64,000 nucleotides of DNA from an uncultured Saprospiraceae bacterium (GTDB lineage: Bacteria; Bacteroidota; Bacteroidia; Chitinophagales; Saprospiraceae), in contig CALGAW010000004.1 of assembly GCA_937959115.1 (NCBI GenBank), positions 1-64,000 on the forward strand, in the 5' to 3' direction. Both the position numbers and the translations under genes were made by a program. Position 1 is the first letter of the stretch. Each line of letters starts with the position of its first letter. Shown here piece by piece: positions 10,278 to 18,563 of the stretch. The notes beneath the pieces were generated by a model, which worked only from the letters and a program-made list of their open reading frames with translations, had not been told where the DNA came from and ran no database searches.

Positions 10278-10456
10278 ATAACAGACACTACCATATCCAA
10301 AATCTGGAATCTAGCTAACGTACTCTGAGACGACGGTGTAGGCTATGGTGATTACCTGGAACAAATCACTTACCTGTTGTTCCTAAACTCAATAAGCCAC
10401 CCTACAACAAAGGCTTACACTTTCCTAGATTGACAAATGTAGAAGGCAAGGAACCA
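10278..10456 (+). pseudogene. Remnant of type I restriction-modification methyltransferase N-terminus (hsdM)
   Basis: Reading from 10278 gives TDTTISKIWNLANVL, then a TGA (10326-10328) where the family has Arg, then DDGVGYGDYLEQITYLLFL. After a frameshift near 10386 the sequence continues as LNKPPYNKGLHFPRL. This is the conserved N-terminal helical domain of HsdM (family pattern LRDDGVxYGDYxEQxTYLLFLKM). The expected start codon is ATA, there is an internal stop, and about four residues after LLFLK are missing. No S-adenosylmethionine-binding motif (NPPF) or hsdS/hsdR follows, so the gene is dead and truncated. The next 256 bp, up to 10712, hold no supported gene. The remnant starts 4 bp after the transposase stop codon. 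Confidence 0.8.
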
Positions 10457-10712
10457 ATTTCTGTTCAATCGTTCAACTGTTCTTGTGTCAACTTATTTAA
10501 GGATAAGACTGGGTATTCATTTACATTTTCCCAAACACCTATTTATTAAGTCCTGTCCTAACCAGGTTCCAATATTTTTTGTATTAACGAAACTCACTTT
10601 CTTTGGATTCCCAACAAGATTGATTATATTAATGATAAGTTGTATTAAACAAACACGATATACATCAATCTATTTGACCCAATAATACATTCATTTTCAA
10701 TAAATCTAACTA

Positions 10713-13616
10713 ATGAGAACTTTATTGTTATTCTGCTTACTGGTAATCAGTAACGCTTTATTAGCTGCTACCTTTTATGTTGATCCAATCAACGGGAACA
10801 TCAGTAATGATGGTAGCATATCCGCTCCTTGGTCCACCCTTCAAGCGGTTGTTGACAACGGTAAAATAGCTTCGAATAAACCAGCTTCATTTCCCTATAC
10901 GATAGGTCAGCCATTAGTGCCAAGCAACCCAGGGGCTCCAGTACAACCAGGTGATACGATTTACTGTCTATCAGGTTTTCAAGGATCCCTCTTTATTAGT
11001 GGCTATTATAATTTTAGTTACATTTATGTGATTGGTCTTCCTGGGCATCAGGCGGAATTCAGTAAAATAGAAGTCCGCGGTTCCAGCCATTGGTCGTTCG
11101 ACAATGTTACGATTAGTAAAGAATTTGATGGAAACTATGGTGGACGACTTTTTTTTATGAATACGCACAGTCATCACGGTGGTGTACAAGACATCGAGAT
11201 CAAAAACTCAACACTATACACCAAATGGGATGCTTATAATTGGACGGCTTCTGATTGGGTCAACAATTCCGCAGGGGGGATAATCAATACCTATTTAGTC
11301 AAGAACATTCATGTATACAACAACTATATTCGCAATATCGCTACAGGTATTCAAATCTTCGGTGAAAATGCTTTTGTTGAAAACAATACCGTTGAAAATT
11401 TTTCTATAGATGGGTTACGCGGCAATGGTTCCAGGCTCAATTTTTACAATAATCTAGTCATGAATTGTTATGATGTTGATGCAAATCATGATGACCTCTT
11501 TCAATCCTTTAATTTAGGTAATGGCATTTTCGAAGATTGTAATCTCATAGGAAATGTCCTTATTGGCTCCAATGATCCTAATCAGCCTGCGGCTCTAAGG
11601 GGCGACCCACAAGGAATTGGCATGTTTGATGGGTTTTTCGAAAATTGGACAATCTCCAACAATATCGTCGCACTTAATCATTGGCATGGCATTTCTTTGT
11701 CTGGTGCTCGAAATTGTGTGGTATCAAACAATACCCTTACCAAACAGGACATCAATCATCCCAATTCTCCTTGGATCAGAATTGCTGCACACAAGGATGG
11801 TAGACCTAGTGTAAACAACACGATTACCAACAATATCTATTTCAACATTGTCAGTAATCAAGACGGTACAGAATCAAACAACATTCAACTCAATACTGCT
11901 GCAGCATATGACCAGCACTTTGTTGACTGGCAAAACAACGACTTTCACCTTCTTCCTACTTCTTCCCTAATAGATGCAGGAATTGCGACTGGAGCACCCT
12001 CGCATGACAAGGATAGCCTTTCAAGACCTATTGGTGCTGGATTCGACATTGGTGCTTATGAGTATTGCTCTACCCAAAATTGCTCGACACCGCCTTGTAT
12101 TGTCAATGCTGGAACAGGAAACACCTACTCGGTCTGTGATTCTAGCGCTACTGGCTCACTCAATCTATTCACTCAGGTATCTGGCAACCCACAATTCACA
12201 GGCAATTGGTTTGACCTCAGCAACTCAGGAGCATTGTCTGGTAGCACGGTTAATCTTACTGCGCTAGTTCCAGGCTCATATCTCTATCGTTATGTCGTTT
12301 CAGAAGCATGTGGGAGTGATTCCTCAGAAGTTACAATACAGATCAACTCCTGCAATCCGAATTGCGCTGTCTTTACACCAATCATCGATGGAACTCAGGA
12401 AACAGGCTGGACGAATATCAGTAATTCGTACATGCGCATGCCACTTTTCGGCTCCATCACTAGTAGAAACGATCTTAGTGGCCACTTTAAACTCGCATGG
12501 AATAACACATTTCTTAATTTGATCGTAGACGTGAAAGACGATGTGCTAGTCAATGATCAGTCTTCAAGTGTGGTGCATGACGATGGCGTTTCCCTATATC
12601 TGGATGGAGGCAACGAGAAAGCAACTTCCTATGATACCAATGATCACAATTTTACTTTCCGCTGGAATGATCCGAATATCCGTCATAACAGTGGTGTGAA
12701 CCCCGCTGGAGTAACTAAGGTAGAGACGGCAACGGCTGGTGGGTATCTCCTTGAAATTCAAATTCCCTGGTCATTGATTGGAGTAACACCCACGGAAGGC
12801 AATAAACTTGGTATTGACGTCCATATTAATGATGATGATGACGGAGGTCAAAGAGATAAAAAAGTGTCGTGGTTTGGAACGGTAGACCAAGCATGGACAG
12901 ATCCATCAGTCCTAGGAGAAATTACACTTAACAGCTTCTGCTTTAGCCGGATAGTGAGTTGTGATTTAGATGTTTTGCTGGAAGGTGCTTATGATCAGAA
13001 TACTTCAATGATGATTCAGGATCTTTATACTAGAAATCTGTTACCTAATCATCACCCTTTTCAGGCACTTCCCTGGAATTACAACGGTGGTGAAGGGCAA
13101 GGCTGGACAATGACAGACTATCCTCAACAAGCAGTAGATTGGGTGTTGATTTCGTTTAGAGAAACGCCTGCTGCCAATACTGAACTGGGTAAGGTGGCGG
13201 CTGTTGTTTTAACGGACGGTTCATTGATGCCCTTTACAGTTGGCTTACCTGCGAGTCTTAGTCAAGTGTATATTGTAGCAGAACACCGCAATCACTTGCC
13301 AGCTATGTCTCCGCAACCTGTTGACATTATCAATAATCAACTTACTTTTGATTTCCGAATTGCTGATAGCTATAGCAATATTGGATTCGGGCAAAAACTG
13401 GTTGGAAATGGCTTTTGTCTATTTGCTGGAAATGGTGATCAAAACGAACTCAATGGCAGTGATATCAATGGTCAAGACAGAATCATCTGGTCACAACTTA
13501 ATGGAACGTTCAACCAATATCTAATGCCTGATTTTGATTTGGATGGAGACATAAGTGGCAAAGACCGAATTTTGTGGGATGTCAACAATGGGATATTCTC
13601 TGATGTAGAGAAGTAA
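10713..13616 (+). CDS. Secreted right-handed beta-helix protein with CBM9-like and dockerin-like modules
   Basis: 967 residues with a signal peptide (RTLLLFCLLVISNALLA). Residues ~20-440 are a parallel beta-helix (starts TFYVDPINGN; many NNxIxNxxxGI rungs), as in polysaccharide lyases and DUF1565-type proteins; no catalytic set could be assigned. A Cys-rich linker (~445-545) leads to a CBM9-like domain (~548-745; LAWNNTFLNLIVDVKDD, LYLDGGNEKATSYD, IGVTPTEGNKLGIDVHINDDD). A module with LLPNHHPFQALPWNYNGGEG (~750-900) follows. The end is an EF-hand-like pair (NELNGSDINGQDRIIW, DFDLDGDISGKDRILW) resembling a dockerin. The same three C-terminal modules end the GH5 protein at 22748-25330. Glycan binding and breakdown outside the cell is inferred. 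There is no canonical T9SS tail. Confidence 0.88.
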   Translation: MRTLLLFCLLVISNALLAATFYVDPINGNISNDGSISAPWSTLQAVVDNGKIASNKPASFPYTIGQPLVPSNPGAPVQPGDTIYCLSGFQGSLFISGYYNFSYIYVIGLPGHQAEFSKIEVRGSSHWSFDNVTISKEFDGNYGGRLFFMNTHSHHGGVQDIEIKNSTLYTKWDAYNWTASDWVNNSAGGIINTYLVKNIHVYNNYIRNIATGIQIFGENAFVENNTVENFSIDGLRGNGSRLNFYNNLVMNCYDVDANHDDLFQSFNLGNGIFEDCNLIGNVLIGSNDPNQPAALRGDPQGIGMFDGFFENWTISNNIVALNHWHGISLSGARNCVVSNNTLTKQDINHPNSPWIRIAAHKDGRPSVNNTITNNIYFNIVSNQDGTESNNIQLNTAAAYDQHFVDWQNNDFHLLPTSSLIDAGIATGAPSHDKDSLSRPIGAGFDIGAYEYCSTQNCSTPPCIVNAGTGNTYSVCDSSATGSLNLFTQVSGNPQFTGNWFDLSNSGALSGSTVNLTALVPGSYLYRYVVSEACGSDSSEVTIQINSCNPNCAVFTPIIDGTQETGWTNISNSYMRMPLFGSITSRNDLSGHFKLAWNNTFLNLIVDVKDDVLVNDQSSSVVHDDGVSLYLDGGNEKATSYDTNDHNFTFRWNDPNIRHNSGVNPAGVTKVETATAGGYLLEIQIPWSLIGVTPTEGNKLGIDVHINDDDDGGQRDKKVSWFGTVDQAWTDPSVLGEITLNSFCFSRIVSCDLDVLLEGAYDQNTSMMIQDLYTRNLLPNHHPFQALPWNYNGGEGQGWTMTDYPQQAVDWVLISFRETPAANTELGKVAAVVLTDGSLMPFTVGLPASLSQVYIVAEHRNHLPAMSPQPVDIINNQLTFDFRIADSYSNIGFGQKLVGNGFCLFAGNGDQNELNGSDINGQDRIIWSQLNGTFNQYLMPDFDLDGDISGKDRILWDVNNGIFSDVEK

Positions 13617-13773
13617 TTGACTCAATTTTGGATAAATTGAAAGACATATAAGTCCGCAGGGATGCCTAGTCAGGAATGTTTCATCGTTACAGCTTCTGGC
13701 CACGTAAGAATCTTTCGCATATCCAGCCAACATGAATATCCGCAAGAGATAACACTAGAAAACAATTCAGACA

Positions 13774-14922
13774 CTACTTACTACCAAAATTTTGTGTCCA
13801 ATAGTTTTTGTATTCTGCAGCGCCTATTTCTGTAAATTCTGACCGCATGATGTTTACACAATGGCCGGGACTGCTTTTCCAGCTATCCACCGCAGCCTGA
13901 ATAGAGTGTTTTCTGTAAGAGACATTTTCACCGGTAGATCGATAGTCGTAGCCTGCTTTTGTGACACGATCTGCAAGTTTTGAGCCATTACTGCCCCGGT
14001 GAGAGAGTTTGCCTTGTCGTGCCATATCATGGGAATGGTAATAGGACGATCGTTCCAATTGCTTGTTCCATCGCAAGGATGATACAGGAGGGTAGTAGGT
14101 GTTGCCGCAATAACATCCCTTGGCCCGTAGGGCATTTACAGCCTTCAGCATTTCCTTTTGAAAGGTTAGGTTTTTAGAATAAGAGACCGTCTGCGGTTTA
14201 TAGAAGGTTGGTATTGGAGCTGCAATTTGCTTCGGTTTTGCAAACACTTGTGACCAGAAATTACCTGAATTGCCAATCCCTACGTCTTTAAAGTCGGGGC
14301 GCATCATGTTTGCGCAGTTTTTCGGATTGCGCATCATGTAGGCAAGCGCTTCCTTTGCTGAAGCAGAGATTGCTGTAATGTTTTGTGAGGCTTCTCGATA
14401 ACTGTACCCTTCGTTTTTCAAGCGAACATCAACGCTAAGCCCATAGTGGCCAGTATGTGACAGTCGCTTTTTTTGATACATATGGGAAGCATGATAACTT
14501 GCAGTACGAATCAGTTTATGGTTGACCGTTAGTGGTTTGGTGGGCGGGAAGTACTGCCCGTTGCATGTGCATCCCTTCCGACGCAGTTTATTGATTTCGT
14601 TGAGCATTGCTTGTTGCGCATAACTCAATTCTGATTTTTCGGTGGTCAGATATTCTGATAGGTCAGCAGCTGTCTCATCATATTCCTGCTGCTTGATTGG
14701 GCTTTCATTGAGCCGTTTGGGCAGGGTAGGGGCTTCTGCTTTTTGAGGTTCCGTTTTCTTTGCTGTTTGATTGTTGGATTTTTTAGCTTTCTTCTTACTT
14801 TTTTTTCGGGTTTTCTGTTTTTTGGATTGTTGCTTTTCCTCTTTAGGGAAGGGAACTTCACAGGCTTGTAGGATCAGAGAGAGTACCAACAACGCCATTA
14901 AATTTTTAGCTGTTACCATCAT
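13774..14922 (-). CDS. Lipoprotein with two CAP (SCP/PR-1-like) domains
   Basis: 382 residues. The N-terminus MMVTAKNLMALLVLSLILQAC is a lipoprotein signal with lipobox LQAC (Cys about residue 21). A Lys-rich low-complexity linker (~30-70) leads to two CAP domains, ~105-235 and ~255-382. Both have the CAP pattern: LNEINKLRRKGC / LKAVNALRAKGC near the start, HASHMYQKKRLSHTGHYG and HSHDMARQGKLSHRGSNG with conserved His, and a SPGHCVNIMRSEFTEIG-type end. CAP domains are secreted proteins of varied function; some bind lipids or act as proteases. The duplication within one lipoprotein is notable. It probably sits in the outer membrane. Confidence 0.88.
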   Translation of the reverse strand: MMVTAKNLMALLVLSLILQACEVPFPKEEKQQSKKQKTRKKSKKKAKKSNNQTAKKTEPQKAEAPTLPKRLNESPIKQQEYDETAADLSEYLTTEKSELSYAQQAMLNEINKLRRKGCTCNGQYFPPTKPLTVNHKLIRTASYHASHMYQKKRLSHTGHYGLSVDVRLKNEGYSYREASQNITAISASAKEALAYMMRNPKNCANMMRPDFKDVGIGNSGNFWSQVFAKPKQIAAPIPTFYKPQTVSYSKNLTFQKEMLKAVNALRAKGCYCGNTYYPPVSSLRWNKQLERSSYYHSHDMARQGKLSHRGSNGSKLADRVTKAGYDYRSTGENVSYRKHSIQAAVDSWKSSPGHCVNIMRSEFTEIGAAEYKNYWTQNFGSK

Positions 14923-15362
14923 GGATTGTGGTGTTTAAATTAATAAATCGGTTACTTCTTTTTAACTGTCCCAATTCGTTTTTCGTATACATTAACAATT
15001 GTTTAACCGCCAATTAACAAGGTCTTAGGATTTTTTATTGGTTCGCGGACAGTTGTAAACGGTAAGCAGTTGTTACCTTTGATGCTCACAACCTGTCCAA
15101 TAGTTTGAATTTGCTAAACATTAGAAACATGGAGAAGGCTGGTAGTACTGTTCTGAATAGTGTTTTAAGAGAGGAGGATTTACCGAAAGGTAATATAAGT
15201 CATGTTTGTAATAAGTATCTAAAGTTAGCAGTTAAATTGACCCTATTGATTTCATTTTTTCGTATCTTTGATTACCACTACTAGTATCCTCGATCTTCTC
15301 CTGAAGACGTAAAGACTTAAACCTATTGCATTATTGCAGTTTAACAATCACAAAAAAAGAGG
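14923..15362. other. Intergenic promoter region between divergent genes
   Basis: This 440-bp region separates the CAP lipoprotein (minus) from the propeller gene (plus). A 51-codon frame at 15129-15284 covers the promoter listed separately and shows no motif, so it is not called. Nothing else was recognised. Confidence 0.5.
15237..15270 (+). promoter_or_regulatory. Bacteroidota-type promoter for the propeller gene
   Basis: TTG at 15237-15239 (-33 element) and TATCTTTG at 15263-15270 (-7 element, consensus TAnnTTTG), separated by 23 bp. This predicts a leader of about 85 nt before the ATG at 15363. Confidence 0.55.
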
Positions 15363-18314
15363 ATGAAACATCTATTGTATTTCACATTACTATTTTTTAC
15401 CCTAAACACAGGTTTTGCCCAAATTCAAATTGGACAGGATATTAATGGAGAAGCTGCGAATGATCAATCTGGAAGGAATGTTTCCATCTCAGCAGATGGA
15501 ACAAGAGTTGCAATTGGAGCGACTAGGAATGATGGAAATGGAACCGATTCCGGTCATACCAGAATTTATGAAGAAGTAAATGGTACATGGATTCAAATTG
15601 GACAGGATATTGATGGGGAAGCAGCAGATGATACTTCTGGTTGGAGTGTTTCCATCTCAGATGATGGCACAAGAGTTGCAATTGGAGCACGTTATAATGA
15701 TGGAAATGGAAACAATTCAGGTCATACCAGAATTTATGGTGAGGTAAATGGTACCTGGGTTCAAATTGGACAGGATATTGATGGTGAAGCAGCGGATGAT
15801 CTATCTGGAATAAGTGTTTCCATCTCAGCAGATGGCACAAGAGTTGCAATTGGTGCTTCTTCTAACGACGGAAATGGTCTCTTTTCAGGTCATACAAGAA
15901 TTTATGAAGATGTAAATGGTACTTGGGTTCAAATTGGGCAGGATATTGATGGTGAAGGGGCTTTTAGTGGTTCTGGAATAAGTGTTTCCACCTCAGCAGA
16001 TGGGCTAAGAGTTGCAATTGGAGCAGATATTAATAGTGGAAATGGACCCAATTCAGGACATACGAGAATTTACGAAGACATAAACGGAACATGGATTCAA
16101 ATTGGGCAGGATATTGACGGTGAAGCTGCAAGTGATTATTCAGGAAAAAGTGTTTCCATCTCGGCAGATGGAACAAGAGTTGCAATTGGTGCAGGTGCTA
16201 ACGATGGAAATGGATCCAATTCAGGTCATACCAGAATTTATGAAGAAATAAATGGAACATGGGCTCAAATTGGGCAGGATATTGATGGTGAAGCGGCTGG
16301 TGATGTCTCTGAGAAAGTTTCCATCTCAGCAGATGGAACAAGAGTTGCGATTGGAGCACATTCTAATAATGGAAATGGAACCAATTCAGGACATACGAGA
16401 ATTTACGAAGACATAAATGGAACATGGATTCAAATTGGGCAGGATATTGATGGTGAAGCAGCTGGTGATTATTCAGGTCTAGGTGTTTCTATCTCAGCAG
16501 ATGGAACAAGAGTTGCAATTGGAGCTTTTGGTAATGATGGAAATGGAAACAGTTCAGGTCACACAAGAATATTCAAACTAAACAGTACTTTTGGTGCAAT
16601 TTATTTTGATCATAATCAAAACTGTAATCGTGACACCTTAGAATATGGGCTTGGGAAAATTCCTCTTTTAATCAATCCTGGTAACTATGTAGTAGAGACC
16701 AACTCAGATGGGAATTGGTTTACTGATCTTCCAATTGGGAATTATTCTATAACCATAGATACGACAAAACTATGGAAAACGGCATGCCCATTATCACAAA
16801 CATTCACTGTTATACACCCAGGCAGTATAACAATTGCACCTTCATTCGGCCTCTACGCAAAATACCCCTGTCCAACACCAGACATCACTATCCACATGCC
16901 TTTCATGCGTCCCTGTTTCACCGACCAAGTCATCCGAGTACAAGCATGCAATGCCAATCTGGCAACAGGAACCCTCAACAACGCTACAGCAGTAATCACA
17001 CTTGACTCCTTTATCATCCCAACCTCATTCGAACTACCGAACACTAATCTAGGCAACAACCAATACGAATTTGACTTAGACTCTCTTGTCCCAGGCCAAT
17101 GCAAAGACTTCTGGATCAAAGCCACTGTAGACTGCTCTGCCACCCTAGGTCAGGCATTATGCATGGAAGCAGAGTTATTCCCACAAGCAGATTGTGTCTT
17201 TGACAGTATTCCCAACCCCTTCCCTCCAACAGTCCAACCGTGTCCAGGCGAGTGGGATGAGTCCAGCCTAATCGTAGAAGGTTATTGCGACAACGGCACC
17301 ATCTACTTCGAAATCACCAATATCGGTATTGGAAATATGGCTTGCTTCAGTCCAGTAACAATCTACATCGATGGTGTTTTACACTTAATTGATTCCGTAA
17401 AGTTAGATACGCAACAAGTCGCCACTTTTTCCTTCCCTGGCAATGGCGAATCCTGGCACTTAGAAGTCGAACAACACCCCAACCACCCAGGCAACAGTCA
17501 ACCAAAGGCAACCGTCGAGAACTGTGGCGGTAGTACAGGGCAGACCAAGATCAATCTATTTGCTCAAGACGATGCTGATCCAGTGATTGACATCTATTGC
17601 GGTGAAGTCACTGGCAGCTATGACCCCAACGACAAAACAGGCTATCCTACTGGTCTGACTTCAGATCATCACATTGAAGCCAACCAGCGATTGCAATACC
17701 GTATTCGCTTTCAAAACACTGGAACAGACACGGCATTTACCGTCGTGATAAGAGACACACTAGACACTGATTTAGACATATTCTCTGTACGGTCTGGTGT
17801 AGCAAGTCACGCCTACAGTTTCAGAATGTACGGACAACGCGTATTGGAGTGGACGTTTAATAACATTATGCTTCCAGACAGTAATATCAATGAGCCGTTG
17901 AGCCATGGCTTTGTGTTCCTTACGGTGGATCAACTTCCTGGCTTGCCCGATGGTACTGAAATCACCAATTCAGCAGGGATCTACTTTGATTTTAATGCAC
18001 CTATTATCACGAATATTACGCAGCATGAAATTCATTATCCTAACCCCATAACGGTTGATGTGGAGGAAGTTGCTAATGCTCATAATTTTACCTTATACCC
18101 AAACCCCAACGACGGCCAATTCTTTATCGACTTAAAAAAAGAATACCAGCAAGCAGAACTCATGCTTACTGACATCACTGGAAAAGTCATCACCACAAAA
18201 CTGTATAACAGTGTTTCCGGCATTCCGATGAAGATATTAGGTGGGGCGGGAATCTATTTAGTAAAGTTGCAGGTTGATGGGAGGATTGAGGTGTTTAAAG
18301 TGGTAAAGTATTAG
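15363..18314 (+). CDS. Secreted seven-bladed propeller protein with T9SS type A tail
   Basis: 983 residues with a signal peptide (residues 1-19, ending NTGFA before Q). Residues ~20-405 are seven nearly identical 56-residue repeats (consensus IQIGQDIDGEAADDxSG, SVSISADGTRVAIGA, NDGNGxNSGHTRIYEEVNGTW), which predicts a seven-bladed FG-GAP/kelch-like propeller. Next come an SdrB-like segment (IYFDHNQNCNRDTLEYGLG, ~412-465), a Cys-containing beta-rich region and a DUF7619-type domain (~740-900; GSYDPNDKTGYPTGL, IEANQRLQYRIRFQNTGTD). The type A sorting tail (~905-983) reads FTLYPNPNDGQFFIDL ... GIYLVKLQVDG. The blades are highly similar at DNA level, whereas the rest is not repetitive. Export by T9SS and surface attachment are inferred. 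A decayed copy of its start lies just downstream (18337-18536). Confidence 0.92.
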   Translation: MKHLLYFTLLFFTLNTGFAQIQIGQDINGEAANDQSGRNVSISADGTRVAIGATRNDGNGTDSGHTRIYEEVNGTWIQIGQDIDGEAADDTSGWSVSISDDGTRVAIGARYNDGNGNNSGHTRIYGEVNGTWVQIGQDIDGEAADDLSGISVSISADGTRVAIGASSNDGNGLFSGHTRIYEDVNGTWVQIGQDIDGEGAFSGSGISVSTSADGLRVAIGADINSGNGPNSGHTRIYEDINGTWIQIGQDIDGEAASDYSGKSVSISADGTRVAIGAGANDGNGSNSGHTRIYEEINGTWAQIGQDIDGEAAGDVSEKVSISADGTRVAIGAHSNNGNGTNSGHTRIYEDINGTWIQIGQDIDGEAAGDYSGLGVSISADGTRVAIGAFGNDGNGNSSGHTRIFKLNSTFGAIYFDHNQNCNRDTLEYGLGKIPLLINPGNYVVETNSDGNWFTDLPIGNYSITIDTTKLWKTACPLSQTFTVIHPGSITIAPSFGLYAKYPCPTPDITIHMPFMRPCFTDQVIRVQACNANLATGTLNNATAVITLDSFIIPTSFELPNTNLGNNQYEFDLDSLVPGQCKDFWIKATVDCSATLGQALCMEAELFPQADCVFDSIPNPFPPTVQPCPGEWDESSLIVEGYCDNGTIYFEITNIGIGNMACFSPVTIYIDGVLHLIDSVKLDTQQVATFSFPGNGESWHLEVEQHPNHPGNSQPKATVENCGGSTGQTKINLFAQDDADPVIDIYCGEVTGSYDPNDKTGYPTGLTSDHHIEANQRLQYRIRFQNTGTDTAFTVVIRDTLDTDLDIFSVRSGVASHAYSFRMYGQRVLEWTFNNIMLPDSNINEPLSHGFVFLTVDQLPGLPDGTEITNSAGIYFDFNAPIITNITQHEIHYPNPITVDVEEVANAHNFTLYPNPNDGQFFIDLKKEYQQAELMLTDITGKVITTKLYNSVSGIPMKILGGAGIYLVKLQVDGRIEVFKVVKY
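15423..16570 (+). repeat. Seven tandem 168-bp repeats coding the propeller blades
   Basis: The word CAAATTGG(A/G)CAGGATATT recurs at intervals of 168 bp (one unit is 165 bp, lacking one Gly codon). Units begin near 15423, 15591, 15759, 15927, 16095, 16263 and 16431. The near identity at synonymous positions suggests recent expansion or gene conversion. Confidence 0.85.
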
Positions 18315-18336
18315 ATAAAATAAATCAACAAACATC

Positions 18337-18536
18337 ACGAAAAAACTATTATTTATTTTATTAGGACTAATCGAAATCAACTTTTTCACAGCACAAATTC
18401 AAATTGGGCAGGACATTATAAGTGATGCCGCTGATGCTGATTTTGGGTTGGTAATTGTGTTTTGGCTTCTGCTGACGGAAGTAGGATTGTTGTTGGAGAA
18501 TTCCGCTTAATCTTTATAAAGAAAGGAGGCTTCTGA
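18337..18536 (+). pseudogene. Decayed N-terminus of a paralogue of the upstream propeller protein
   Basis: Reading from 18337 gives KKLLFILLGLIEINFFTAQIQ followed by IGQDIISDAADADFG. This is a signal peptide and the start of a blade like the gene at 15363. The first codon is ACG instead of ATG. After a frameshift near 18460 the next strand continues in another frame as ASADGSRIVVGEF. The frame closes at 18534-18536. Start loss, frameshift and truncation show it is not functional. It begins 22 bp after the stop codon of the intact gene. Confidence 0.75.
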
Positions 18537-18563
18537 GCTTGATTCAAACAAACGAATTAAACC

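Noticed and set aside
10485-10685. 66-codon plus-strand frame after the hsdM remnant
   Set aside because: It overlaps AT-rich leader sequence of the next gene, has no motif, and its codons do not look coding.
15129-15284. 51-codon plus-strand frame upstream of the propeller gene
   Set aside because: It covers the promoter boxes of that gene and shows no similarity or motif.
15423-16570. Regular 168-bp repeats considered as a CRISPR-like or satellite array
   Set aside because: The repeats are in one open frame, code for propeller blades and have no spacers.
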